From assembly GCA_029265355.1 (NCBI GenBank), contig JAJUJL010000009.1, positions 1 through 64,000 of the forward strand: a stretch of DNA of 64,000 nt, in the 5' to 3' direction. Positions 54,600 to 62,979 of the stretch are shown one piece after another; position 1 is the first letter of the stretch, and each line of letters opens with the position of its first letter. Both the position numbers and the translations under genes were made by a program. The notes beneath the pieces are model-generated. The model was not told the DNA's origin. It worked only from the letters and a program-made list of their open reading frames with translations, and made no database searches. The DNA comes from Chloroflexota bacterium. GTDB taxonomy: Bacteria; Chloroflexota; Anaerolineae; Anaerolineales; UBA4823.

Positions 54600-56449
54600 G
54601 GTCTTCTTTCTCCTTGCGATAACGGTAAAGAAACTCGCACTGCCGTGCCTTGCCAGGGCATAGATATCACTTGAAAATCTGCACCGATCAATTCAGCTCG
54701 TTCGCGCATTCCTTGTAACCCATGTTGGGATGGACTGAGAATATCATCGACATCGAAACCAACGCCATCATCCCGAACTTCTAAGAAAAGCTCACCGTCG
54801 ATATCACGACAAGTCACCCACACCTGTTTGGCATGCGCATGTTTGCGAATATTGCTCAACGCTTCTTGCACAATGCGGATCAACTGCGCCTGGATTTCTG
54901 GCGGCGGTTGCACCTGGTTTAGACTCTCTTCCAGGTTCACAACCAAATTTTGCTTACCCTTGAACTCATCCAACGTGTGGACCAGCCAGTCAGAAAGGTT
55001 GGCATCTTTCACACCCACCCGTAGCCCATCGATCGCATCGCGCGCCTCCAGGTACATCTCGCTGACCGTATCCAGGCTGGTTTGGATGGTTTCTCCCAGC
55101 CGAGCATATTCGCCAAATTCCAGGTAATTTTTCATCTGGCTTATTTTGAGCTTCAAGAAACCCAGCGCTTGCGCCAGGCCATCATGAATTTCGCGCGCCA
55201 GGCGCGTGCGCTCTTCCATCACGGTTTTGTATTCCAGCTCAGCAAGCAAGTTGACATTTTGCACGACCAGGGAAACCTGGCTGGCAAGGGTTTGCAATAC
55301 TGCCAGGTGACGCTGCGTGAACGCCCGGGAGCGGCGGCTGCCAACCATCAACGCACCCAGGCCGCTTTTCTCCTGCAACATCAGTGGCACGGCCATAAGA
55401 GCCCGCAATTCGGGCGGATTCTCTGCACCTCCGGTCACTTCACCCAATGATATGGCTTCACACGATGCGATCACGGATTGCAAGATGCCATGGATCAGCG
55501 TCCGGTTATTGGTGGGCAAATCACCCACGGCCACCTCGATCAGCTCCTGTTCTGGTCGGGATGGCAGCACTTGCGCCATGACAAAATCAGCTTCCAGGGT
55601 TTCTTGCAGGTCTTTTGCCAATCCTTGCAATAAGCCCCGCAAATCAGCCTTTTGCCTGGCAGAATTGATCTGCCGCAAGGTGGCTAGCTCGCGATTACGC
55701 ATGCGCATGCTTTGCAAAGCAATTGAGGTTTCATCGATGATTTTCCGCAGCATGGCCTGGCTATGTGTATCCAATTGCGTCTGCCTGGGCAAATATAAAT
55801 TCAACACGCCATACTCTACCTCACCCCGCTTAACAGGCAGGCAATAGATGCCTAGCGCATCCCTCACCATGCCCGGCACCAGAATGCATTCCTGGGTGAG
55901 TTGTCCATATTTTCGACAGGTGCTGCAGGCAGCCCTCACTTGCGGCGACGCCAGGTGCTCCAGCCAGGCATCCGAAACCTGAAACGGGATATCGCCAGAA
56001 GTCAGCGCCGGCATGGGCTGGGCGCGTTCATCCAAAGGCACAAACGAAGCCGCTGGCGCGCCGGTTAATTCGCGCGCCAGTTGCAGTGTCAATTCCATCA
56101 CATCATGTTCTGTGCGCACTTCAGAAAACGAAATGCCGATACGAAAAAAAGCATTTAACCGCTGTTCTGCTGCCTCAACCTGGGCGCGCGCTTCACTTAA
56201 ATCCCGTGAGAGCTGTTCAAGATGGGTTTGGCGCTGAATCAGCCGGTCATACAGGACAAATACCAGCCCCCCGGCAGTAAGCAATAGCAAACTCTCGGAA
56301 GTTATCCACACCCCCACAGGGAGATCCACCAAGATAGTCTGCTGGATAAATTCAAAAATCACCAGGAAAAATAGAATGGAGAGTGCTACCACCAATCGGG
56401 AATTGCGATTAAGGAACGCGTTGATTCGATTGTGATTCTTTGAACTCAT
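54596..56449 (-). CDS. NarX-like sensor histidine kinase
   Basis: The 617-residue kinase has two membrane helices (about 15-62), a coiled linker, two GAF-like regions (about 100-255 and 270-400), and a HisKA_3 domain with the phospho-His in LAREIHDGLAQALGFLK (about 420). An HATPase follows, with EALSNIRKHAHAK, DDGVGFD and HGLQGMRERAE. The first GAF region holds Cys residues (CSTCRKYGQLTQEC) that might bind a cluster or metal; this is inference. Confidence 0.93.
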   Translation of the reverse strand: MSSKNHNRINAFLNRNSRLVVALSILFFLVIFEFIQQTILVDLPVGVWITSESLLLLTAGGLVFVLYDRLIQRQTHLEQLSRDLSEARAQVEAAEQRLNAFFRIGISFSEVRTEHDVMELTLQLARELTGAPAASFVPLDERAQPMPALTSGDIPFQVSDAWLEHLASPQVRAACSTCRKYGQLTQECILVPGMVRDALGIYCLPVKRGEVEYGVLNLYLPRQTQLDTHSQAMLRKIIDETSIALQSMRMRNRELATLRQINSARQKADLRGLLQGLAKDLQETLEADFVMAQVLPSRPEQELIEVAVGDLPTNNRTLIHGILQSVIASCEAISLGEVTGGAENPPELRALMAVPLMLQEKSGLGALMVGSRRSRAFTQRHLAVLQTLASQVSLVVQNVNLLAELEYKTVMEERTRLAREIHDGLAQALGFLKLKISQMKNYLEFGEYARLGETIQTSLDTVSEMYLEARDAIDGLRVGVKDANLSDWLVHTLDEFKGKQNLVVNLEESLNQVQPPPEIQAQLIRIVQEALSNIRKHAHAKQVWVTCRDIDGELFLEVRDDGVGFDVDDILSPSQHGLQGMRERAELIGADFQVISMPWQGTAVRVSLPLSQGERRP

Positions 56450-56582
56450 AAACCTTATTTTACACGAATTTACCCTGTTTTATCGGAGCTGAGAGAGAAG
56501 CTTTAGATAAAATTAATCAAAGTGAACCAGCCAGAGCACTCATCTGGCTGGTCAATTGATCTCCGGGTTGGCGCAAAGGCGA

Positions 56583-57047
56583 TCAGGTGGCTGTCAGTGC
56601 TTGAAGCACCTGGACACTGTGTCCCTCTGGCTTAACATTTTCGAACACCCGCAAGATAACGCCATCCGCCCCAATTAAGAAAGTCGTCCGGAAGACGCCA
56701 TCATATTCTCGACCCATGAACTTCTTTCTACCCCAGACGCCGTACAGTTCACACACACGATGCTCGGTATCAGCCAGCAAAGTGAAAGGCAATGCGTACT
56801 TATCTTTAAATTTTGCGTGCTTTTTAGGTGTGTCTGGACTCACGCCCAGGATCACAACGCCAGCCTGCTGGTAGGCGCTGTAATCATCCCGAAAGGAACA
56901 TGCTTCCGTGGTGCACCCGGGCGTATCATCTTTCGGGTAAAAATAAAGCACAACCGCTCTACCGCGATAGTCGCTGAGACTTCGCTCGATGCCATTCTCA
57001 TCCTGTAGCGTAAATTCCGGAGCAGGTATTCCAGCCTGGATTGGCAT
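56583..57047 (-). CDS. bcp: Thioredoxin-dependent peroxiredoxin (Bcp/PrxQ)
   Basis: The 154-residue peroxiredoxin has the peroxidatic Cys45 in DTPGCTTEAC and the resolving Cys50, five residues later, as in atypical two-Cys PrxQ. It reduces peroxides using thioredoxin. ATG 57047 has GGAGG upstream; the frame opens 15 codons earlier. Confidence 0.95.
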   Translation of the reverse strand: MPIQAGIPAPEFTLQDENGIERSLSDYRGRAVVLYFYPKDDTPGCTTEACSFRDDYSAYQQAGVVILGVSPDTPKKHAKFKDKYALPFTLLADTEHRVCELYGVWGRKKFMGREYDGVFRTTFLIGADGVILRVFENVKPEGHSVQVLQALTAT

Positions 57048-57097
57048 AATTCCTCCAATAAACCTCGGTACTTTATCGTTATCCTTTTTCAATCTTA

Positions 57098-57156
57098 GCT
57101 GTCATTGCGAGATGTTTCCATGACGCTGGAAGCGTCATCCGGTCTGGGAATGACAG
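57098..57156. repeat. Dispersed palindromic repeat
   Basis: GCTGTCATTGCGAG opens the element and GGGAATGACAG closes it; inside is TGACGCT-GGA-AGCGTCA. Related to 42787-42866. Confidence 0.55.
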
Positions 57157-57266
57157 ATATGTCATGAGTAGACCAGCGTCGGGTGTTTTTTAACCGCCTG
57201 TGCTGTTCGTGGCAATCTCCTATCAGGTCATTTTGCGTGGCCCACTACGAGTGACCAGCTTATGGC

Positions 57267-59237
57267 TCAATCGATCCGCGCAATCAGCCGACCCATCGGC
57301 TCAATATTGTATCCTGGCATAGCTGCCACGGCCTGGCGAAATGCCTGGTCTTCGAGAACCTGCCACAGCGGCTCCAGTAGCTTGCTCTCAGCGTACTCTT
57401 CGGGAATCACAAGGTCATAGCGTTCGCTGAACAGGGGAATAAAATCCAGATGCAGCGCCTGGGCAGCCGCAGCGATGCCCAGTCCACAATCACTCCTGCC
57501 AGACGCAACCGCCGCGGCAACCGCCAGGTGCGTGTACTCCTCTTGGGTATAACCCCTGATTTGATCAGGCGATATACCATTCTTCTCGAGCTGGTAGTCG
57601 AGCAAGATGCGCGTGCCTGCTCCGCGCTGCCGGTTCACCATCACAACATTTGGCCTGGTGAGATCTTCCAGAGTATAGATGTTCTTGGGATTGCCGGGAA
57701 GCACCATCAAGCCTTGTTGGCGCTCTACCAGAGCTACCAGGCGCACCGCGACGCCGGGGAGATATTGGCGAATGTAGGGGATGTTGAAGTCGCCACTGTG
57801 AGGGTCTAAGAGGTGCGACCCTGCCAGGTGGGCCTCTGCCCGGCGCAAGGCGATCAAACCTCCCTGGCTGCCGACATTGACTGAAACCAGCCTGCGTGAG
57901 CGCATTTCCAGGAATTGAGCCAGGAGATCCATAGTGAGATCATGCGATCCGATCGCAAAGATGGTGCGCTCCAGATCCTGGGGAGAGCGATACAGGCGCA
58001 CATCCACTTCAGCGCCAGCAGGCAGACCCTGTGAGCCGCTCGGCAGGATGGTGATGCCATCCGCTCTCACCAGCGATGTGATTACACCAGCGCCGCGAGA
58101 AAGAGGTGCCGCCAACAGGCGGTCGCCTACACGCCCAACGACCACTCTCACATAATCGTCGTCTCCAGCAGGTGATGTGATCTTTCGCGTCAGGCTGGCT
58201 CGCACCACGGGCGGCTCACTCCGCGGCTTGCCTTGCCACAAATCGAGCAATGGCTGCACGAAGATTTCGCCCGTCAACGCCGCTGATACTGGATATCCGG
58301 GAACGCCAATGACTGGCACAGCCCTTCCACCAGGCGCTCGAGCTCTCAGCACACCCAGGATTACCGGATGCCCTGGCCTGACAGCCACACCGTGCACCAA
58401 CACTTCTCCCAATTCTGCGATCACTCGGGCAGTGAAATCTTCAGAGCCCGCCGATGACCCGGCATTGATCAGCACTAGATCATTCCCCGCGGCTGCATGC
58501 TGAACGGCATCCTTGATTTGCTGAAAATCATCCGGAGATATGGGATAACGCTCAGCAACACCGCCCCACTCATTAACCTGGGCGGCGAGCACCATCGAAT
58601 TGAATTCAATGATGTCGCCTGCCTTCACTGGCTGCCCCACCGGCACCAGCTCCGTGCCCGTGGGAATGACCGCCACGCGCGGGCGACGGTTGACGCGCAC
58701 GCGATCGTGCCCACACGCTGCAATCGCACCAAGGTCCACCGGGCGCAGAATATGGCCGCTCGGCAGCACCAATTGGGTGGCGACGATATCTTCTCCCATC
58801 GGTCGGACATGCTGCCAGGGCGGCAGAGCCGTGCGGATGCGAATGGCGTAAGGATGACGAACATCAGCCGCCGGATTGCCACTTTCATCCAGCGGTTCGG
58901 TATTTTCAATTGGCATCACAGCATCTGCCCATTCAGGCAAAGGATCGCCTGTATCCACATACATTGCCTGAGAGCCAAGCATCAGCACCACAGGCGTTGT
59001 GGGCATGGCATCGTTGGTGCTGGCTGCACGAACTGCAAAGCCATCCATTGCCGAGGCATGGTAATGAGGCGAGGAAAGTTTTGCCCAAATCGCATCTGCA
59101 AGCACACGCCCGCAGGCATGTTCGTTTAGATCGATTTCTTCAGCGCCCAGGACACCCCATAAGCCATGCTCCTCAAGGGCAGCCTGAAACCGCTTCTGAG
59201 CAACGGGCAAAGGAATATCATGAAGATAGATTGACAT
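57267..59237 (-). CDS. MoeA-type molybdotransferase fused to a periplasmic-binding-like domain
   Basis: The 656-residue protein has MoeA domains (about 1-400; ASAMDGFAV, GSSAGSEDFT, GVPGYPVSA) and a C-terminal PBP-like domain (about 425-650; GSQGGLIALRRAEAHLAGSHLLD, VNRQRGAGTRILLDYQL, GRSDCGLGIAAAA). This fusion is widespread in prokaryotes. MoeA inserts molybdenum into molybdopterin-AMP; the added part resembles ModA-like ligand sensing. The start is uncertain: ATG 59237 or 59249, GTG 59258. Confidence 0.9.
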   Translation of the reverse strand: MSIYLHDIPLPVAQKRFQAALEEHGLWGVLGAEEIDLNEHACGRVLADAIWAKLSSPHYHASAMDGFAVRAASTNDAMPTTPVVLMLGSQAMYVDTGDPLPEWADAVMPIENTEPLDESGNPAADVRHPYAIRIRTALPPWQHVRPMGEDIVATQLVLPSGHILRPVDLGAIAACGHDRVRVNRRPRVAVIPTGTELVPVGQPVKAGDIIEFNSMVLAAQVNEWGGVAERYPISPDDFQQIKDAVQHAAAGNDLVLINAGSSAGSEDFTARVIAELGEVLVHGVAVRPGHPVILGVLRARAPGGRAVPVIGVPGYPVSAALTGEIFVQPLLDLWQGKPRSEPPVVRASLTRKITSPAGDDDYVRVVVGRVGDRLLAAPLSRGAGVITSLVRADGITILPSGSQGLPAGAEVDVRLYRSPQDLERTIFAIGSHDLTMDLLAQFLEMRSRRLVSVNVGSQGGLIALRRAEAHLAGSHLLDPHSGDFNIPYIRQYLPGVAVRLVALVERQQGLMVLPGNPKNIYTLEDLTRPNVVMVNRQRGAGTRILLDYQLEKNGISPDQIRGYTQEEYTHLAVAAAVASGRSDCGLGIAAAAQALHLDFIPLFSERYDLVIPEEYAESKLLEPLWQVLEDQAFRQAVAAMPGYNIEPMGRLIARID

Positions 59238-59658
59238 AAGCTTCATCATCTCCTGCACCCAATATCTGATATCCCTTCTGCATCAGAGCCTCTCGGGAAC
59301 GAGATAAATTCGAATTTTTTACTAAAATATAATCTGTCGCGTAAGTCGAGACCACAAAAATGCTCACGCCAGCCTGCGCCAGAGCATTGGCAAGTCCGGC
59401 CAACACACCAACCAGAGAGAAATCCAGCGGTCCCTGCACCTTCCAGCACCGCCAGCCCGCTTCGACCACGACCCCTGCTGGCACGCATTCGGCATCGCAA
59501 ACGATCGTAAGCTCCTCTTTTGTTCTGATCACAGCCAAAAGATCATCGCTCTTCAGCCAGGTTGGGACGGTTGCCTGGCTGGGCAGCTGGCAGACCGCCA
59601 GGCTCACCGGCAGTAGAGATAACCGAATTTGGGCTGGTTCAGGAAGGGTAATCGTCAC
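59218..59658 (-). CDS. ACT domain protein
   Basis: The 146-residue protein has ACT-like strands (CWKVQGPLDFSLVGVLAGLANALAQAGVSIFVVSTYATDYIL). Such proteins bind amino acids and appear in CASTOR-like and uncharacterised families. It overlaps both flanking moeA-type genes, 4 bp with moeA and 20 bp with the fusion, so it is in one operon. The ligand is unknown. Confidence 0.82.
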   Translation of the reverse strand: MTITLPEPAQIRLSLLPVSLAVCQLPSQATVPTWLKSDDLLAVIRTKEELTIVCDAECVPAGVVVEAGWRCWKVQGPLDFSLVGVLAGLANALAQAGVSIFVVSTYATDYILVKNSNLSRSREALMQKGYQILGAGDDEAYVNLSS

Positions 59659-60887
59659 AGCAAATAAACCTCAACCATCTCGCCAGCGCTCAAACCCGTT
59701 GCATCAGCCGAGATCGCAATCAGTCCATCGGCGCGCGCCAAACTAAAAATGAGATTGCTCTTACTGAAGATCGGCTCTGCCACATACTGACCGGCTACTT
59801 TCGACAATTTCACCGGAATCCAATCCTCTCTGCCCGCCTGTGAGGGCAAGTTGATGCTTAAGCGGGCTGGCACAAACGGGGCTGGTCGGTTGGTTTGCAT
59901 CCCCAATAAACAATGCAGCGCTGGTACAACGAATAACCTGGCGATGACCAAAGCGCTGACCGGGTTGCCCGGCAAGCCGATGACGGCTTTCCCCTGGCAG
60001 ACCGCCAGGATAGTTGGCCTTCCAGGGCGCACATTAACGCCGTGCACCAGCACCCCTGGCGTCCCAAGCCGGTTGATTGCTTCGGAAGTCAGATCGCGCG
60101 TGCTGGCAGATGAACCAGCGGTGATCACCACCATGTCGCATTCGCTCAGGGCGCGGGAAGCGGTTTCTTGGATGGCTTCCAGGCGGTCTGGAATAATGCC
60201 ATAGCGCTGCGCCACACCACCAGCTTGTTCCACCAGAGCACTCAAGGAATAAGAATTGATATCGCGCACTTGTCCCGGCTGTATCGTCGCTTCAGGCGGC
60301 ACAACCTCATCCCCGCTGGAGATGATCCCCACCCGGGGGCGGCGAACCACATGGACTTCCAAGATGCCCAAGGCCATTAATCCGCCAATCTCTTCTGGTC
60401 GCAAGGGCACGCCAACTGGAATGATCTCCTGTCCCTGTTGGACATCCTCCCCTGCTCTTAGAACATTTTCCCCAACCGCAACCGCCCGCAACACTTCGAT
60501 CTCCACGTCAGCAGCCTGTTGGGTGTGTTCCAACATAACCACCGCGTCCGAGCCTGGGGGCAACATTCCCCCTGTGTGAATCAATGCGCATTGTCCAGTG
60601 TGAAGTTCCAACCTGGCTTCTGAGCCCATCGGCACCTCGCCGATCAAATTCAAATAGGCGGGCAGCGTGTCGCTGCATCCAAAAGTATCCCGGGCGCGCA
60701 CCGCGAAACCGTCGACAGTCGAGCGAGGAAAGGAAGGCAAAGGGTGCGGAGCATGGATCGGAGCAGCAGTGATCCGCCCCAGAGCAGTGTGGGTAGCCAA
60801 GAATTCCCCTTGAGGCTTGTGCTTTATGTGCTGTAGCAAGATTTGGCGTGCTTGCGGCGGAGGAAGCAATTCGAGAAACTCAGGCAT
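59655..60887 (-). CDS. moeA: Molybdopterin molybdenumtransferase
   Basis: The 410-residue MoeA has all family blocks: FPRSTVDGFAVRA, PPGSDAVVMLEHT, RPRVGIISSGDE, ITAGSSASTRDLT, VIGLPGNPVSA and a C-terminal domain IV. GAGG lies before the ATG. Second MoeA-type protein of the operon, so one may serve molybdenum and the other tungsten or a different cofactor; this is inference. Confidence 0.94.
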   Translation of the reverse strand: MPEFLELLPPPQARQILLQHIKHKPQGEFLATHTALGRITAAPIHAPHPLPSFPRSTVDGFAVRARDTFGCSDTLPAYLNLIGEVPMGSEARLELHTGQCALIHTGGMLPPGSDAVVMLEHTQQAADVEIEVLRAVAVGENVLRAGEDVQQGQEIIPVGVPLRPEEIGGLMALGILEVHVVRRPRVGIISSGDEVVPPEATIQPGQVRDINSYSLSALVEQAGGVAQRYGIIPDRLEAIQETASRALSECDMVVITAGSSASTRDLTSEAINRLGTPGVLVHGVNVRPGRPTILAVCQGKAVIGLPGNPVSALVIARLFVVPALHCLLGMQTNRPAPFVPARLSINLPSQAGREDWIPVKLSKVAGQYVAEPIFSKSNLIFSLARADGLIAISADATGLSAGEMVEVYLL

Positions 60888-60898
60888 ATCATCTCACC

Positions 60899-61822
60899 TC
60901 AGCGCATCCAAAATGCAATGGTCAGTAAATACGCCGGGGTCGCGAAGGCAACAACGGCAGTCACCGCCAGAGCCAACCAATTGGGGCGATGACCCACGGC
61001 GATACGTCGCATCTGCCAGATTTGCAGTAACCCGATTGGGAAGGTGAGCAGCGCAGGTAAACCGATCAAAAATGGAAGGCCAAGCCATAATGCCAGGCCG
61101 AGCAGAATATAGGCGCTCAGCAATAAGAGGTTATGCAGTTGCATACCAGTTTCCCAGCCCAATCGCACCAAAAGTGTGCGCTTGCCATGCTTCAGGTCAG
61201 TCAAGTAGTCCGGTAACTCAAAAGCCAACATCATGGCAATGTGTATCAGCAGCAAAGGCGACGTGCTCATCGCCAATAACCGATGCACCTCTCCGGTCTG
61301 CAAGGAAAAAGATAGGGCGGGCAGCAAGCTTGCTACCAGAAAAGAAGTGGTCAATTCGCCGTAGCCAGAGGATACCAGCCGCACCGGAGGCGCGGAATAG
61401 AGCAATGCGCCTGTGAAAATCAGCACTGCGAATAATAAGCTGGTGGGAGAAAAGATGCCTTGCATCAACATCAATGCGCTGATCGAGGCGGCTCCAGCCA
61501 GGCATCCATATGCCAGCGTCAAAGCTGTGCTGCGAGGCAAGCCTTGTGGGCCAATGGCTCCGCTACCACCAGAAAATGGAGTGCGGTTGGGGTTTTCGGA
61601 ATCCACTTCGGCGTCGAAATACTCATTCAGGTAATGGGTGCTGAGCTGAACCAAAGTGACCCAGACCTGTCCATAAAGATAAATACCCCAATCGATATCA
61701 TTGCCCAGGTATCGGGCGATCCCGGCGCCCAGTGCAAAGAGCAAAGCTGCGCCAAGCAAAAACAGTGGCCGGGAAAGCCGAAAAATCAAGCCCAAGGTGT
61801 GCAAAGCATCACGTTGCTGCAT
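60899..61822 (-). CDS. UbiA-family prenyltransferase
   Basis: The 307-residue protein has about nine membrane helices and two Asp-rich motifs, NEYFDAEVDSENPNR (about 66-80) and ELPDYLTDLKHGKR (about 185). It probably prenylates an aromatic ring, as MenA does, but the acceptor is not clear. It overlaps the DinB gene by 14 bp. Confidence 0.85.
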   Translation of the reverse strand: MQQRDALHTLGLIFRLSRPLFLLGAALLFALGAGIARYLGNDIDWGIYLYGQVWVTLVQLSTHYLNEYFDAEVDSENPNRTPFSGGSGAIGPQGLPRSTALTLAYGCLAGAASISALMLMQGIFSPTSLLFAVLIFTGALLYSAPPVRLVSSGYGELTTSFLVASLLPALSFSLQTGEVHRLLAMSTSPLLLIHIAMMLAFELPDYLTDLKHGKRTLLVRLGWETGMQLHNLLLLSAYILLGLALWLGLPFLIGLPALLTFPIGLLQIWQMRRIAVGHRPNWLALAVTAVVAFATPAYLLTIAFWMR

Positions 61823-62291
61823 CGATGACCCGCCGCATATCTCTTTGGTGAATTTGATTATGCCGGTAGATGAGCTTGATGATGTCTTCCAATGAAGCCA
61901 TACCCAGGAACGGGTGACGACCGACCCTCTGAAGGTCGATTGCTCGTAGGCTTTTCACGAGCTCAACCGTGTTTGCACGCTGTTCGGAGAACATCTCAAT
62001 CAGCTTCACAGGATGGGTATCGATATGCCTGGAAACCTGGCGTGAATTATACCGGTCGATGTCAAAATCCTCTGACACACCCTTCCCATCCTCGAGAATA
62101 TTCTTGATCAGGTCCTCTATGCCTGCTTCTGCAGTGACAAAATGCGCCAATAGCTGGCGAATATTCCAGGTTTCACCGTCCGCGTAAACCGCCTTCTCCC
62201 AATCTTTGGGTTCAAGCTGGGCGAAGATGGTCACCGTCTTTTCTCCCTCTATCCGTAGGCGCTCGCTTAAGGACTGTGGAGTGTCCGGCAT
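61809..62291 (-). CDS. DinB-family protein
   Basis: The 160-residue four-helix protein (WNIRQLLAHFVTAEAGIEDL, GMASLEDIIKLIYRHNQIHQRDMR) has three candidate metal His ligands, as in DinB/YfiT proteins. Thiol-transfer activity is possible in the family. GGAG before the ATG overlaps the TAG of the upstream rhodanese frame. Confidence 0.85.
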   Translation of the reverse strand: MPDTPQSLSERLRIEGEKTVTIFAQLEPKDWEKAVYADGETWNIRQLLAHFVTAEAGIEDLIKNILEDGKGVSEDFDIDRYNSRQVSRHIDTHPVKLIEMFSEQRANTVELVKSLRAIDLQRVGRHPFLGMASLEDIIKLIYRHNQIHQRDMRRVIDAAT

Positions 62292-62300
62292 GTGGATCTC

Positions 62301-62765
62301 CTATGGCTCTGCGGGGTATCCCGCATTTACCCAGGCAAGGAAACCACCCTTTAATGGAGTTACATTTTCGAAGCCATTTTGGATCAGGTAAAGCGCCGCA
62401 CGGGCACTTGTCTCTTCCGCAGGTCAGGTTCAGTAAGTGATGATCCAGGTTTGAGGATCGAGCTCTGCTATACGATCCGGTAGCTGCTCGATGGGTATAG
62501 ATAAGGCGCCGGGAACGTGTCGCGATGCGTAAGACTGGGCGTCGCGCACATCCAGAAATAAGGCGCTACCAGCCTGATAGGCCGCCAAAGCATCCTCCAA
62601 CGAGATGCGCGGCACACTTTCCACGGACTCGGCTGCTGGTAAAGGTGTGGGCGTGGCTTGCGGCGTAAAAATTCCAGGGACAACCAGGGACACTATCGCG
62701 CCCAGGAAGAGCAGGCTGCCAGCCGCCATCAAGATGAGGGGTACGGGGTTTTTCTTCTTTCGCAT
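62301..62765 (-). CDS. Membrane-anchored rhodanese, probable selenoprotein with Sec-Thr-Sec
   Basis: A 154-codon frame if two in-frame TGAs (62430-62432 and 62424-62426) are read as selenocysteine. A membrane anchor (about 8-32) and Pro/Thr spacer lead to a rhodanese domain (ALFLDVRDAQSYASRHVPGALSIPI). The strand WIITY is followed by TGA-Thr-TGA-PAEETSARAALYL and then GGFLAWVNAGYPAEP. Relatives have YCTCP at this point, so both TGAs replace active-site Cys. Without read-through the domain is truncated. With it, the stop lies 9 nt before dinB. A pseudogene is the alternative. Confidence 0.8.
62391..62409 (-). promoter_or_regulatory. Candidate bacterial SECIS hairpin
   Basis: On the minus strand AAGTGCC-CGTGC-GGCGCTT forms a 7-bp stem with a 5-nt loop whose second base is G. 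That G is the 23rd base after the second TGA and the 29th after the first, within the known bacterial SECIS spacing. Position and loop fit; SelB binding is untested. Confidence 0.6.
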
Positions 62766-62916
62766 CCTGGTCCTCGATTTACAACCTTTCTATAGGCGAA
62801 CGAGTTTGACAATGCATGGTCAGCATCATACCATAACAATTCCACCCTCTCGACAAATTGCGCGCAAGACTAAGCGTTTCTTCATCCTGCTGAAAGCTGT
62901 CTGAACAGGAAAACCA

Positions 62917-62952
62917 ATTGCCCACGCTGGGCTTGCGCCCAGCGTGGGCAAT
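62917..62952 (-). terminator. Terminator after proline dehydrogenase
   Basis: A perfect 16-bp stem (62917-62932 with 62937-62952), 4-nt loop, then a T-rich run (TGGTTTT) on the minus strand. Confidence 0.85.
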
Positions 62953-62979
62953 CCAAATTGTGAAGGAAGGGTAGAGCGC

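Noticed and set aside
62430-62765. Rhodanese gene ending at the first TGA
   Set aside because: It would lack half the domain, including the active-site loop, while the downstream frame encodes exactly the missing part.
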